The notes: generated by a model from the letters alone, not told the origin. A stretch of DNA of 64,000 bases from Shewanella seohaensis (GCF_025449215.1 NZ_CP104900.1:4588001-4652000); one strand, 5' to 3'; shown: positions 49,235 through 59,744, counted from the first letter of the stretch. Made by a program: numbers and translations.

Positions 49235-50677
49235 CTAGTTAGTCACCCAAACTAATTTGGGTAAGGCATTTAAATCCAACATATCACCACGGGTGGCGAT
49301 GGCCAGCGCTTTAGGTTTGGTGTTCGTGTCTTGATTCATCACCGCGACTAATCCCTGCTGCGCTTCGGGTTCGCCGTGAACAAGCACCAAGGGCGGCTGC
49401 GCTTCAAAATGTCGATACCAACGTAATAACTCCGCCTGATCCGCGTGGGCCGATAAGCCACCGACAGTGTGTAATTTAGCGGCAACTTTGATGCTATTAC
49501 CATGGATAGTGAGTTCCTCAGCCCCATCGACTAAGGCGCGTCCTGGCGTACCAAGTGCTTGATAGCCGCAGATAATCACATCGCATTCTGGGCGCCATAG
49601 ATTGTGCTCTAAATGACTGCGGATACGGCCACCGTTACACATGCCGCTGCCCGCAATAATGATCAATCCTTTGTGCACATCGTTAAGAGCGATAGACTCC
49701 TCAGTCGTTTGAATAAATTCTACATTCGACAATAACGGATGTTGCCCCGGATGCTGGCGCGTAAAGCGCTTAAAATCATCGTCCATTAAGGGATAGTTAT
49801 TGACATACACCCGCGTCGCCTCAATCGCCATAGGGCTGTCGAGGCAGACTTTCCAGCGGGAGAGATCCCATTCTTTGGCATAGAGATGAAATAGGTACAA
49901 AAGCTCCTGCGCACGCCCCACGGAGAAGGCCGGCAACAGAATATTGCCGTGGCTCTCGGTCACCGCCTTGGCGAAAATCGCCTTTAACTCGGCCAGTGTA
50001 TCGGTCCAACTACGGTGGAAACGATTACCGTAAGTGCTTTCCATTAGCACTAAATCGGCGGTGTCGACTAAGGTGGGATTACGTAATATCGGCATGCCAG
50101 CACGGCCAAGATCGCCACTAAATACCAGTTTTTTCTGTGCCTTTCCTTCTCCCAACCAAAGCTCTACCAGTGCCGAGCCTAAAATATGCCCCGCATCCGA
50201 TAAGCAAATATCCACATGGGGGATCACTTGGGTGACTTGGCCATATTCAAGCGACACAAACTGAGTAATGGCCTGCTCCGCATCTTCTACGGTAAATAGC
50301 GGCTCTAAAGGCTCCAACTCATGCTTAGCACGCTTTTTATTGGTTCTTTCGGTATCGCGCACCTGCAACATGGCGGCATCTTTCAGCATGATGGCACACA
50401 GATCTGCCGTCGCTTTATGGGTAAAAATCGGCCCGGTATAGCCCGCCTTAACCAACAGGGGTAAGCGGCCCGAATGATCAATATGGGCATGACTCAAAAC
50501 AACGGCTGAAATCGCAAGGGGATCGAAGCTAAAAGGTTCGTGATTACGTAACTCATCGGCCTTGCCACCTTGGATGAGGCCGCAATCGAGCAGCATTTGC
50601 TTACCTGCCACTGTGAGTAAGTGGCACGAGCCAGTCACTTCCTCGGTTGCGCCCAAAAACTGCAATGTCATCTGCAT
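49235..50677 (-). CDS. Beta-CASP metallo-beta-lactamase fold ribonuclease-like protein
   Basis: Protein of 480 residues. The MBL metal motif SHAHIDHSG (HXHXDH) is near the N-terminus, followed by a beta-CASP insertion and a C-terminal HADQ and VHGEPEAQ region typical of the RNA-specificity domain. Members are CPSF73/YSH1-like RNases or related RNA-processing enzymes. Cytoplasmic. It lies downstream of the DUF2927 gene on the same strand, with 118 bases between. Confidence 0.9.
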   Translation of the reverse strand: MQMTLQFLGATEEVTGSCHLLTVAGKQMLLDCGLIQGGKADELRNHEPFSFDPLAISAVVLSHAHIDHSGRLPLLVKAGYTGPIFTHKATADLCAIMLKDAAMLQVRDTERTNKKRAKHELEPLEPLFTVEDAEQAITQFVSLEYGQVTQVIPHVDICLSDAGHILGSALVELWLGEGKAQKKLVFSGDLGRAGMPILRNPTLVDTADLVLMESTYGNRFHRSWTDTLAELKAIFAKAVTESHGNILLPAFSVGRAQELLYLFHLYAKEWDLSRWKVCLDSPMAIEATRVYVNNYPLMDDDFKRFTRQHPGQHPLLSNVEFIQTTEESIALNDVHKGLIIIAGSGMCNGGRIRSHLEHNLWRPECDVIICGYQALGTPGRALVDGAEELTIHGNSIKVAAKLHTVGGLSAHADQAELLRWYRHFEAQPPLVLVHGEPEAQQGLVAVMNQDTNTKPKALAIATRGDMLDLNALPKLVWVTN

Positions 50678-50721
50678 AGCCTGTCTCCAGCATATTTATC
50701 TCTTTTAAAGATAGACTATGC

Positions 50722-50746
50722 CCTTATTCCTAAAAGAAAAAGGAAT
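50722..50746. repeat. Inverted repeat after the DUF2927 gene
   Basis: TTATTCCT/AGGAATAA with an A/G-rich loop, 50 bases after the DUF2927 stop. No T tract follows, so a terminator role is uncertain. Confidence 0.35.
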
Positions 50747-50795
50747 AATTGGTAAAGCATGATCAAAGCCAACTTTCGATGTAAAACCTTGGGGA

Positions 50796-51665
50796 TCAAT
50801 AACCTAACAGTGGGTACAACTGGCCCTGACGAACTGCTTTATCGGCTTGTGTCAGCGTGCCATCCCGCTGCCATTGCTCCAGCAGTTTCTGCAATATAGG
50901 CAGCACTTCGGCGGCCGTCATACCTGCGCGAATATCCGCACTGTAGAGCAGTTTCAGCAAAATATAATCCAGCCCAGTGAGCAAATCCTGCGGTGTTTTA
51001 TCGTTAAAAATGGAAGGAAATACTTTTACCGAATCATTGGGTAGGCCCAGCACTTGGGTGATTTCTTCCACCACGCAGGCCACCAATTTGCCATGCATTT
51101 GCGCTTGGTCGACGGGGATAACCACCCAAGCACGCTCAATCTCATTCTGGGAATTAAGCGCAAATTTGCCCATACAAACAGAGCCATGAATATTACTGGC
51201 TGCACTTGCCCCCATAAGACGCATCACCACATCGGCCCATTGGGATTGACGGGTAAAGACTAAGTGTAAATTGGCCTCTTCGAGCGAATCTACCTTGACA
51301 ATACTGTGGCCAGTGATTTGTGCCAGATGGCTTAAATGCATCTGCACCAATTGTGCATGCAACCCATTATCGCCCACTTGATGCTCAACAAAGACGCGCA
51401 CGGGCTGACGCCATTTCCGTACCCGATGTTTATCTTTATCGTATTCATTTTTAAGGGCTATCTCATCGAAGGCTTGGATAATATAGGCGGGATTTTTCCA
51501 ATTTCGAATAGGTTTTGGCACCAGGTTAAGTGTTGCATCGGACGTTATCGCAGCGCCTAGTTTCGGATCGTTCGCAGCCTTCGCTGGCACGCTAATTAAT
51601 GGCAAAAACAGGGCGATTAAGCCAATAACAGCAGACCTTGTGAAACGCTTTAACCCCGAGAGCAT
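50796..51665 (-). CDS. DUF2927 exported protein
   Basis: Protein of 289 residues with a signal peptide (AVIGLIALFLPLISVPAKA). The DUF2927 core is visible in ACVVEEITQVLGLPNDSVKVFPSIFNDKT, a zincin-like segment (VVEEITQ, with His-containing residues elsewhere). Members are putative periplasmic metal-dependent proteins of unknown role. It starts eight bases after the convergently oriented end of the ars operon, so it may share readthrough from arsJ. Confidence 0.82.
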   Translation of the reverse strand: MLSGLKRFTRSAVIGLIALFLPLISVPAKAANDPKLGAAITSDATLNLVPKPIRNWKNPAYIIQAFDEIALKNEYDKDKHRVRKWRQPVRVFVEHQVGDNGLHAQLVQMHLSHLAQITGHSIVKVDSLEEANLHLVFTRQSQWADVVMRLMGASAASNIHGSVCMGKFALNSQNEIERAWVVIPVDQAQMHGKLVACVVEEITQVLGLPNDSVKVFPSIFNDKTPQDLLTGLDYILLKLLYSADIRAGMTAAEVLPILQKLLEQWQRDGTLTQADKAVRQGQLYPLLGY

Positions 51666-51672
51666 CCTATTC

Positions 51673-52935
51673 CTATCCTTGTCGAGGCAGCTTGATAGAG
51701 ATTAGTGCCGTCATTGCAATAAAGACCGTCGAAATCCACAAACAGGCCACCAACCCATAACTCTGATACACCCACCCCGAAAGCACGGTTCCGACTAAAC
51801 GCCCCATGGCATTGGCCATATAATAGAATCCCACATCGAGGGATACTGCCTCTTCACTGGCGTAACTCACGATTAAATAGCTGTGCAGTGAAGAGTTAAT
51901 CGCAAACAGTCCGCCAAATAACATCAGCCCCAAGATCAGACTGAGCTGTGGTGAGAAATCCAAATATAAACAGAGCGCAATTAATGCGGGAATAAAAGCT
52001 AATAAGGTCGACCAAACTAAGGCGGTATAACCATCGGGGATACGCTGCAAAGTGCCAGCTTCCGCTTTGCTCGCACCGGTAATCTTCGGTGCTAAGGTTT
52101 GCACTATGCCGTAGCCTATCACCCAGAGCGCCAAAAAGCCGCCCACGGCCCAATGATCCCAGCCCCATTGGCTCGCCAGATACACGGGCAAAGCCACCAC
52201 AAACCACACATCCCTTGCGGCAAACAAAAACAGGCGCGCCGCCGAGAGAATGTTTACGCTGCGGCTCTTCGAAAAAATCTCGGTAAACTTAGGTTTGTTC
52301 TTCGCTTTCCCCAGATCTTTTTTCAGCAAGGCCAGACTCATTAACCATACCAGCGCAAGCACGGCCATCATGGCGGCAATCGCCATATTGAAACCCAATC
52401 CCGCCAGCAAGGCGCCACCGAGGAAAAAGCCCGCCCCTTTGAGGGCATTTTTAGATCCGGTTAACAGGGCAACCCAATGGTAAAGCTTGCCCTGCTCGCC
52501 CTTTGGCACCAGCAATTTAATCGCGCTTTTTGCGCTCATCTTGTTGAGATCTTTAGCAATGCCCGAAAGCGCCTGCGCCGCCATCACCCAGGGCACGCCC
52601 GCGAGCCACAGCGGTAAACTGGCCGCTGGCACCAATAACATCCCTAATGCCAACACCTGCATGCCAAGGCCTAGATTCATGGTGCGATTGAGCCCTAGGC
52701 GAGCGCCGAGATAACCGCCCACCAGATTGGTTACGACACCAAAAATCTCATAGAACAAGAACAACATCGCAATCGCGAATGGCGTATAACCGAGATCGTG
52801 AAAATGCAGTACCACCAACATCCGCAGCGCACCATCGGTTAAGGTAAAACTCCAATAATTGAAGGTGATCAGCAAATATTGCCGCACAGCCGCGGGCAAT
52901 TGCATCAGTTGTTCAAATAGCTTGGCGGCAGGCAC
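51673..52935 (-). CDS. arsJ: Organoarsenical efflux MFS transporter ArsJ
   Basis: Major-facilitator protein of 420 residues with about 12 membrane helices. It starts at GTG after AGGAGAG, nine bases past the GAPDH gene. In Pseudomonas aeruginosa, ArsJ exports 1-arseno-3-phosphoglycerate made by the adjacent GAPDH. It is the last gene of the arsR-acr3-gapdh-arsJ operon. The family start (YLLITFNYWSFTLTDGALRM) fits. Confidence 0.9.
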   Translation of the reverse strand: MPAAKLFEQLMQLPAAVRQYLLITFNYWSFTLTDGALRMLVVLHFHDLGYTPFAIAMLFLFYEIFGVVTNLVGGYLGARLGLNRTMNLGLGMQVLALGMLLVPAASLPLWLAGVPWVMAAQALSGIAKDLNKMSAKSAIKLLVPKGEQGKLYHWVALLTGSKNALKGAGFFLGGALLAGLGFNMAIAAMMAVLALVWLMSLALLKKDLGKAKNKPKFTEIFSKSRSVNILSAARLFLFAARDVWFVVALPVYLASQWGWDHWAVGGFLALWVIGYGIVQTLAPKITGASKAEAGTLQRIPDGYTALVWSTLLAFIPALIALCLYLDFSPQLSLILGLMLFGGLFAINSSLHSYLIVSYASEEAVSLDVGFYYMANAMGRLVGTVLSGWVYQSYGLVACLWISTVFIAMTALISIKLPRQG

Positions 52936-52944
52936 AGTGCTCTC

Positions 52945-53958
52945 CTAACGCGGCAAATCAAGCTGGCCGACTAAGCGGGCGAGCTCTGCAGTACGGTTGG
53001 CGTATCCCCACTCATTGTCGTACCACACGTAGAGTTTTAGCTGAGTACCATTCACCACCATGGTCGAAAGCGCATCGACAATACTCGAACGGGGATCGGT
53101 TTTATAATCAACCGAGACTAACGGCCGCTCCTCATAACCTAAAATGCCCTTGAGTTCACCTTCGGCGGCGGTTTGTAGCAGTGCATTCACTTCCGCTTCG
53201 GTCACGCTGCGCTCCAGCTCAAATACACAGTCTGTGAGGGATGCGTTGGCGAGCGGCACCCGTACGGCATGGCCATTCAGCTTACCCTTAAGCTCAGGGA
53301 ATATATGGGTAATTGCCGTTGCACTTCCCGTAGTAGTGGGGATTAAACTTAACCCACAGGCGCGGGCGCGGCGTAAATCCTTATGCGGTGCATCCAGAAT
53401 CGTTTGGGTGTTGGTAATATCATGGATAGTGGTCATGGAGCCGTGCTTGATGCCAATCTGCTCATGGATCACTTTCACTACCGGTGCAAGACAGTTGGTC
53501 GTGCAGGAAGCCGCGGTCACAATCGGATGAATTGCCGGATCGTATAGTTGATGATTCACGCCCATCACCACATTTAACACACCTTCCTCTTTAACTGGCG
53601 CCGTTACCACCACCCGCTTCACGCCTTGATCTAAATAGGCTTGCAGTAAGGCTTTGGTTTTCATCACCCCGGAGGCTTCAATCACTACATCGCATCCCGA
53701 CCAATCGGTCTCGGCAATCGTTTTATTGCGTGTGGTGCGAATGGTTTTATCTTGGATTTGAATGCCATCGTGATTCGCCGTTACCGGATTGCGCCAGCGA
53801 CCATGGACTGAATCGAACTCAAGCAAATGGGCCAAGGTAGCCGCATCCCCAGCGGGATCATTAATCTGCACAAACTCAACATCATCCCATTCCCACGCCG
53901 CACGCAGAGCTAAACGTCCCATGCGCCCAAATCCATTAATTCCGATTTTAATTGCCAT
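52945..53958 (-). CDS. ArsJ-associated glyceraldehyde-3-phosphate dehydrogenase
   Basis: GAPDH of 337 residues, with NAD motif INGFGRMGR, catalytic C152 in ASCTTNC and H179. In this operon it should use arsenate in place of phosphate to form 1-arseno-3-phosphoglycerate, which ArsJ then exports. That gives arsenate resistance without arsenate reduction. It is a specialised copy; the housekeeping gapA is expected elsewhere. Confidence 0.92.
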   Translation of the reverse strand: MAIKIGINGFGRMGRLALRAAWEWDDVEFVQINDPAGDAATLAHLLEFDSVHGRWRNPVTANHDGIQIQDKTIRTTRNKTIAETDWSGCDVVIEASGVMKTKALLQAYLDQGVKRVVVTAPVKEEGVLNVVMGVNHQLYDPAIHPIVTAASCTTNCLAPVVKVIHEQIGIKHGSMTTIHDITNTQTILDAPHKDLRRARACGLSLIPTTTGSATAITHIFPELKGKLNGHAVRVPLANASLTDCVFELERSVTEAEVNALLQTAAEGELKGILGYEERPLVSVDYKTDPRSSIVDALSTMVVNGTQLKLYVWYDNEWGYANRTAELARLVGQLDLPR

Positions 53959-54022
53959 GATTTATAAATACCCAATTAACTTACAATTTGTTGATTTAAA
54001 ATATAATTATTTTGAAAACAGA

Positions 54023-55042
54023 TTAAGTCGCAAACCAATGGCGGGTGCGATTGGCAAAGTACACCAAAGACAACATCACAGGCACTTCGACCAACACGCC
54101 TACCACGGTCGCAAGCGCCGCCCCCGAATGTAAACCAAAGAGCGAAATCGCCACGGCCACAGCTAATTCAAAGAAGTTAGAAGAACCTATCATGCTCGCG
54201 GGCGCGGCAATCGCATGGGTCAATTTGAGCTTTAGCGCCAACCAGTAAGTCAAAATAAAAATGCCATAGGTCTGAATAATCAAAGGGATAGCTATGAGTA
54301 GAATATTTTGTGGCTGTGTCACTATAGTTTTGGCCTGAAAACCAAATAACAGCACAACAGTCGCCAGTAGCCCTATCACAGACCAAGGTTTGAGTTTAGC
54401 TAATAGCTGCGGCACCGCGCTGGCACCATGGCTTGCCTCTAGGCGTTTTCGAGTTAACACGCCTGCGACTAAGGGCAATAAGACATACAACACCACTGAA
54501 AGCAGCAGGGTTTCCCACGGCACTTGAATATCACTCACCCCCAGCAACAACGCGCAGAGCGGCGCAAACAAAAACACCATAATGATATCGTTAACAGAGA
54601 CTTGCACTAAAGTGTAGTTAGGATCGCCCTTCGTCAGTTGGCTCCAAACAAATACCATGGCGGTACAAGGAGCGACGCCGAGCAGAATCATCCCCGCGAT
54701 ATACTCACCCGCCGTTTGCGGGTCGACCCAAGGAGCAAACACCCATTTGAAGAAAAACCAACCGAGCAAGGCCATGGTGAAGGGTTTAATTAGCCAGTTA
54801 ATAGTGAGTGTCAGCAACAACCCCTTGGGGTTTTTACCGACATGTTTAACCACCGAAAAGTCAATCTGCACCATCATGGGATAGATCATCACCCAGATGA
54901 ATAACGCAATAATCAAATTCACATGGGCCAACTCGACAGCCGCGATAGCGGAAAATGCCTCTGGCGCCAGATTCCCAAGCATGACTCCAGCAAGAATACT
55001 CAAGCCAACCCAGACACTTAAATAACGTTCAAAGATCCCCAT
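54023..55042 (-). CDS. acr3: Arsenite efflux transporter Acr3
   Basis: Ten-helix inner-membrane transporter of 339 residues. The conserved essential Cys lies in [12 protein letters not shown] (C126), and [15 protein letters not shown] and the later [24 protein letters not shown] are Acr3 signatures. It pumps arsenite out using the proton gradient. It follows arsR by 35 bases and precedes the GAPDH gene by 64, in one operon. Confidence 0.95.
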   Translation of the reverse strand: MGIFERYLSVWVGLSILAGVMLGNLAPEAFSAIAAVELAHVNLIIALFIWVMIYPMMVQIDFSVVKHVGKNPKGLLLTLTINWLIKPFTMALLGWFFFKWVFAPWVDPQTAGEYIAGMILLGVAPCTAMVFVWSQLTKGDPNYTLVQVSVNDIIMVFLFAPLCALLLGVSDIQVPWETLLLSVVLYVLLPLVAGVLTRKRLEASHGASAVPQLLAKLKPWSVIGLLATVVLLFGFQAKTIVTQPQNILLIAIPLIIQTYGIFILTYWLALKLKLTHAIAAPASMIGSSNFFELAVAVAISLFGLHSGAALATVVGVLVEVPVMLSLVYFANRTRHWFAT

Positions 55043-55077
55043 AACAACCTCGACTCACAAATTGCATTGTTTGCGAC

Positions 55078-55421
55078 TCAGCAACAGGCTTTAGCGCGTT
55101 CGGGACGAGCCCCCATGCTGCACAGGTTCTGCATACTTTCAGCTAAAAACGGGCTATTAGCCTCACAACTTTGCGCTAATACTTGCTGACACCAAGCACT
55201 CAACTCGGGATTGATTTGATAAAAAACCCATTGACCTTGGCGCCTATCGACTAAGATCCCTGCTTTTTTTAACTGCGCTAAATGCCGGGAGATCTTAGGT
55301 TGGATCTCCGACAGCGCGGCCATTAATTCACAAACGCACAGCTCCCCTTCCCGCTGGATCAGCAGTAAACATTTCAGCCGAGTCTCATCGGCAAGAGCCT
55401 TAAAAATGCCACGGGTTGCAT
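55078..55421 (-). CDS. arsR: Arsenic-responsive repressor ArsR, frameshifted
   Basis: Winged-helix repressor of the ars operon. The open frame reaches up to 55464 but has no ribosome site there. Seven bases after a good GGGAG site is an ATG at 55421, in another frame. Adding one base to the A5 run at 55402-55406 joins it as MQPVAFFKALADETRLKCLL, a typical ArsR start, giving 114 residues. The metalloid motif is ELCVCEL (C29, C31); the third Cys found in E. coli (C37) is Met here. The tail ends KACC and may add ligands. Confidence 0.88.
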
Positions 55422-55462
55422 CGAGTGCTCCCAAAATGATCAGATCACATATGGAATAAAGC

Positions 55463-55482
55463 ATATATGAAAAAACATATAT
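55463..55482. promoter_or_regulatory. Candidate ArsR operator
   Basis: Inverted repeat ATATATG-aaaaaa-CATATAT upstream of arsR, within an AT-rich tract. Such short palindromes are typical ArsR/SmtB sites. The TonB gene is divergent, so it may also affect that promoter. Confidence 0.45.
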
Positions 55483-55593
55483 ATATAATCATCATAATCA
55501 AAATAAATTCTGTCTATAGCCTATTTAAATTTAAGAAGGATATTGTTTGAACAAGATCACATCAGCTAAATGGATATAAAAACCATCAATTGC

Positions 55594-55614
55594 AAATGAT
55601 AATGGTTGCCATTA
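55594..55614 (+). promoter_or_regulatory. Candidate Fur box upstream of TonB receptor
   Basis: AAATGATAATGGTTGCCATTA matches about 17 of 21 positions of the Fur consensus, 125 bases before the receptor start. Confidence 0.65.
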
Positions 55615-55738
55615 AAATCCGTACTAAGCTAAAAGTTATGGTGCAATATGTTGTTTTCTCTCCTCTACCACATCATCAAACCAAAGCTCTGTAATCATAA
55701 AAACATTAGATAATTGCCAAACTCCGGAGCCAATCCAT

Positions 55739-57846
55739 ATGTCTACTAAAGGCATTTTTCGTGTATCCCTTATTCAAATCGCCATTTTAAGTGTGCTTAC
55801 TCAAACAGTTTATGCCGAAGAGTCCACGCCCAATATCGAACACCTCGAAGTCAAAGGTATTCGCCAACCATTTCGAGGGGATGTGCCACTGAAAGCTCAG
55901 CCACAGGCGGTAGAAAGCCTGTCGATGGAGCAAATTAGCGATGCAGGTATATCGACGCTGATGGATGCGCTGGATTTATCGAGCTCAGTCAATCGTCAAA
56001 ATAATTTTGGTGGTATGTGGGATAGTTTCGCCGTGCGCGGCTTTGTGGGCGATGAAAACGTTCCCTCGGGTTATCTAGTTAATGGTTATGATGCGGGACG
56101 TGGTTTTGGTGGTACCCGTGATACTGCGAACGTAGAAAGTATCGAGATTATGAAAGGTCCAGGATCTGCTCTTTATGGCCGTGCAGAACCTGGCGGCACC
56201 ATCAATATCATCACCAAAAAACCTAAATTTTTCCAAGAAGGCTATCTGCAAGCCAGTGCTGGTCGCTGGGATAATTACCGTCTTGAGGGGGATTATACTA
56301 ACGCCATTACCGACGATTTAGCCTTTAGGGTTAATGGTGCATATGAAGATAAGGGGAGCTTTCGCAATCCTGTTGATTCGGAAAAACGGATTTTAACCCC
56401 TCTTTGCTTTGGGTAGCCAGCGATACTACGCGCCTAAGCTATGAACTGGAATATGCAAACCAAAAAGTCCCCTTCGACCGCGGGATTGTGGCTATTGACG
56501 GCGACATTAAAGCCTTACCCATTGATAGATATCTAGGTGAAGCCAGCGATGATGCAACCCAAATAGATTTGTTAGCCCACCAATTTACCTTAGAACATGA
56601 CTTTGGTAACTGGAGTTTATTATCAGGTATTAGCTACCGCGACACAGGACTTGAAGGCTACTCGAGCGATCCAGAGCTGGTGAAAAGTCGCCAAATGCTC
56701 AACATCGACGGTGAAACCCTAAGCCGTCAACATAACTACCGTAACTTCACCTCAACGGACTTATCGGGCCGCATTGAGTTAAGCGGTAAAGTCGAGACTG
56801 GCGATATTAGCCACCACCTTCTCATTGGCGCAGACGGTTATCACTTCCATTTTGACAAATATTGGGAGCGCTTCCGCCCAGCAGCTGGCGATACCACTTA
56901 CAGCATCAATGTTTACAATCCAGTCTATGGACAAATTGCGCCCGAAGGCGCCCTGCTCTACAACCAAGTAGAGACTCAGGATAACTATGGGATCTATCTT
57001 CAGGATCAACTCGATCTCAGCGAAAAATGGAAACTCACCTTAGGTGGCCGCTTTGACAGTTTCGAGCAAAGCATTGAAAACCATAAAAATCAGACAGAAT
57101 CCAATCAAACCCAAAATGTCTTTAGTCCAAGAGCTGGTATCGTTTACGAATGGCAACCTTGGTTAAGCCTCTATGGCAGTTACTCTGAAGGTTTTCGCCC
57201 TAACACAGGTTCTGATTATCGCGGTGTCGCATTCGAACCCGAAGAGAGTAAATCCTATGAGCTAGGTACTAAGTTTGAGTTAGAAAATCTGACAGGCTCT
57301 ATCGCCCTCTTCCGCGCCGAAAAGAGTAATGTGCTAACTGCAGACCCTGTGAATTCAGGTTTTTCAGCGGCACTAGGTAAAGCCGATAGCCAAGGGGTTG
57401 AGCTGGATTTGGCTGCCTACCTAACAGCCAATACTCAGCTGTTGCTATCCTACGCCTATACCGATGCCAAGACAGCTAACGATATTCTCAACGCAGATTG
57501 GGGCGTGAGCATTCCCGAAGGCAGTCGTTTAATCAACATTCCAAAACACAATGGTCATCTCACGCTAAAACATGATACTTCATTGTTTGGTTCCGATGCC
57601 TCCGCGGGAGCGACAGTGCTTTATGTGGGCGATCGCTTAGGTGAAACCATTGATCCAAACTACATACTGCCGGCATATACCTTAGTGAATTTATTTAGCA
57701 CCTACGCGTTAAATCAGGATGTTAGCCTGCAATTTAATATCACTAACCTATTCGACGAAGTTTACTATCAAAGCTCTTATTCATCGATGTGGACTATGCC
57801 TGGCGAGCCACGCAGCTACAAAGTCAGCGTTCGTTATAATTTCTAA
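55739..57846 (+). CDS. TonB-dependent siderophore-type receptor, frameshifted
   Basis: Outer-membrane receptor of 702 residues once repaired. Signal peptide, a TonB-box-like EHLEVKGIRQP, plug domain (FAVRGFVGDENVPSGYLVNG, GPGSALYGRAEPGGTINIIT), then a 22-strand barrel ending SYKVSVRYNF. The frame breaks at the C4 run 56397-56400; adding one C restores RILTPSLLWVASDTTRL. The start has GGAG eight bases upstream. A Fur-like box precedes it, so it likely imports a ferric siderophore. It is divergent from arsR and ends in a strong terminator. Confidence 0.92.
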
Positions 57847-57869
57847 GCACTGCTGATCCGTTTCCAATA

Positions 57870-57900
57870 AAAAAGCCCCAGCATCTTCCTGGGGCTTTTT
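57870..57900. terminator. Bidirectional terminator
   Basis: AAAAAGCCCCAG/CTGGGGCTTTTT with a 7-base loop, between the convergent receptor and radical SAM genes. Confidence 0.92.
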
Positions 57901-57912
57901 ACTCGGCCTCAA

Positions 57913-58800
57913 TTACAAACCCCGCTGCCATTCCTGCCTTAAGGGAATGCTGCGCGGCGCGTTAATCGCCTGCTCGACTTGTGCCAGCAATTTGGCCTTG
58001 TCCTTACCTAATACTCCTTTTAGCACAAGGTAATTAGAGGCATGATCGGAGCGAAAAATCGTTTGCTCCAGCTCTAAATGGCTAAGCAGGGTTTGCATTT
58101 CTTGGAATAATCCCAATTGGTCCGGCAACTGAAACTGGCCATCAAACACGGCATCCATCCGCTTTGTACCGAGCGGCAAAGTAACCACCAATGTGGATAA
58201 ATAATCGGGCTGGGCAGCATTCATCAACTTGGCTGAGTTGATAGCATGTTGCTGCGATAATGCTACGCCACCTAAGCCATTGAGGATCATGACAGAAGAC
58301 TTCATTCCCGCCGCACGAATTTTTTGTAATGCCGCCAGCGATGACTCGAAAGTTTCGCCTTTTTTAATCTTGGTCAGCACTTCGTCATCACCACTTTCGC
58401 AGCCAACGTACAGTAGACTTAGGCCTAACTCCCGCAGCCGAGCGAGCTGCTCAGGGGTTTTATTATTCAAGTTACGCGGCAAACAATAACTGCTGATCCG
58501 CGTAACCTGTGGTAAGTGCTTATGGATTAACTCGCAAATCGCCTCTAGCCGTGCAAAGGGTAAGCTCATAGCATCACCATCGGCCAAAAACACCCGCGAT
58601 ACTGGCATACCAGTTTGGGCTATTGCGAGAATATCTTGTTCAATCTTATCGAGTTTTTGTGCTCTAAAGGCTTTTTGCGGCTGGGTGTACATATCACAAA
58701 AACTGCACTGATTCCAACTACAACCGTTAGTCACTTGCAGTATTAATGACTTCCATTCTGATGGCGGTCTAAATACAGGTTCAATGTAGTTAATTAACAC
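57913..58800 (-). CDS. Radical SAM protein with CX4CX2C cluster motif
   Basis: Protein of 295 residues. The N-terminal cluster motif is CSWNQCSFC, i.e. C-X4-C-X2-C instead of the common CX3CX2C; this spacing occurs in some COG1032-like families. DGDAMSLPF, LYVGCESGDDEVL and MILNGLGG fit the TIM-barrel SAM-binding segments. There is no B12-binding domain. The reaction is unknown. Confidence 0.85.
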   Translation of the reverse strand: MLINYIEPVFRPPSEWKSLILQVTNGCSWNQCSFCDMYTQPQKAFRAQKLDKIEQDILAIAQTGMPVSRVFLADGDAMSLPFARLEAICELIHKHLPQVTRISSYCLPRNLNNKTPEQLARLRELGLSLLYVGCESGDDEVLTKIKKGETFESSLAALQKIRAAGMKSSVMILNGLGGVALSQQHAINSAKLMNAAQPDYLSTLVVTLPLGTKRMDAVFDGQFQLPDQLGLFQEMQTLLSHLELEQTIFRSDHASNYLVLKGVLGKDKAKLLAQVEQAINAPRSIPLRQEWQRGL

Positions 58801-58826
58801 TGCAAACTCCTGTTAAGCCAGATAAA

Positions 58827-59153
58827 TTAAGCGATGACTTGATGGTAAGTTTCCACATGGAAAGACTCGACTAACTCGGGCATCACCTGATGGAAATAAT
58901 GCTGAATGGCATCCTTAGCGCAGTGCTCATCGAACGCCGCGATATCGACAAACTTCTCCACAAAGGTCACGCGGCGCGGTTCATCACGGCTGACATTGAG
59001 CTCATAACGGATGCAGCCTGCTTCGCGGCGCGTGTCAGGAATAAGGCTCGCAAGCGCGGCGATCAGCGCTTCAGTTTTGCCCTCTTTAGCCAGAAAACTT
59101 GCCACGCAGGCAATTTGTTGTTGATTGATTTTATAGTCCGTTGAAGTTGTCAT
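58827..59153 (-). CDS. Antibiotic biosynthesis monooxygenase-fold protein (YgiN-like)
   Basis: Protein of 108 residues with the ABM fold (VASFLAKEGKTEALIAALASL, TFVEKFVDIAAFDEHC). YgiN-type members oxidise quinols without cofactors. The second start codon (MTTSTDYKINQ) is used. It lies 60 bases upstream of no partner on this strand; the radical SAM gene follows 26 bases downstream, so they may be cotranscribed. Confidence 0.85.
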   Translation of the reverse strand: MTTSTDYKINQQQIACVASFLAKEGKTEALIAALASLIPDTRREAGCIRYELNVSRDEPRRVTFVEKFVDIAAFDEHCAKDAIQHYFHQVMPELVESFHVETYHQVIA

Positions 59154-59213
59154 TTCGGTTCCTTAATTGGCTTAATTTGGATGCTTACACGCATTGCTTA
59201 TATTGATCGCCGC

Positions 59214-59687
59214 TTACGCTGGCTGATAGCGCATATCTAAATGGGGAATGCCATCTTCCAAATACATGTCGGAACAGGCGTTAAACCCAAGTTTTTGGTA
59301 GAAGTTTTTCAGATAATCCTGAGCACCAATTTGGATACCTGCAGCAGGCCAAGTGCTGAGTGCCGATTCAATCGCCTGTTGCATCAAAGGCATTGCCAGC
59401 CCTTTACCTCGTCCCGCTGGAGACACGACGACTCGGCCAATACTAGCCTCGGGATAACTCAGCCCCGGAGGCAAAATGCGGGCATAGGTGAGCAACTCGC
59501 CTGCTGGCGATAGGCCGATTAAATGCAGGGTTTCAGGGTGTCTATCTTTATCGTCAAGCTCTGGATAAGCACAGGCCTGCTCGACCACAAACACATCGAC
59601 TCTCAGTTTGAGAATCTCATACAAAGTGTTAGCAGTTAATTGATTAAATTTAAGATTTTGCCATTCGACTGAATCTTGTATCGACAT
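59214..59687 (-). CDS. elaA: GNAT acetyltransferase ElaA-like
   Basis: Protein of 157 residues matching the ElaA group of GNAT proteins (LRVDVFVVEQACAYPELDDKD, IGRVVVSPAGRGKGLAMPLM acetyl-CoA loop). Substrate unknown. Cytoplasmic; single gene. Confidence 0.88.
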   Translation of the reverse strand: MSIQDSVEWQNLKFNQLTANTLYEILKLRVDVFVVEQACAYPELDDKDRHPETLHLIGLSPAGELLTYARILPPGLSYPEASIGRVVVSPAGRGKGLAMPLMQQAIESALSTWPAAGIQIGAQDYLKNFYQKLGFNACSDMYLEDGIPHLDMRYQPA

Positions 59688-59744
59688 AAAAAGGCTCTGC
59701 GTACAACCGGAAAAGAGTCCGAGTCTATCACAGCGGTCGCCGCA

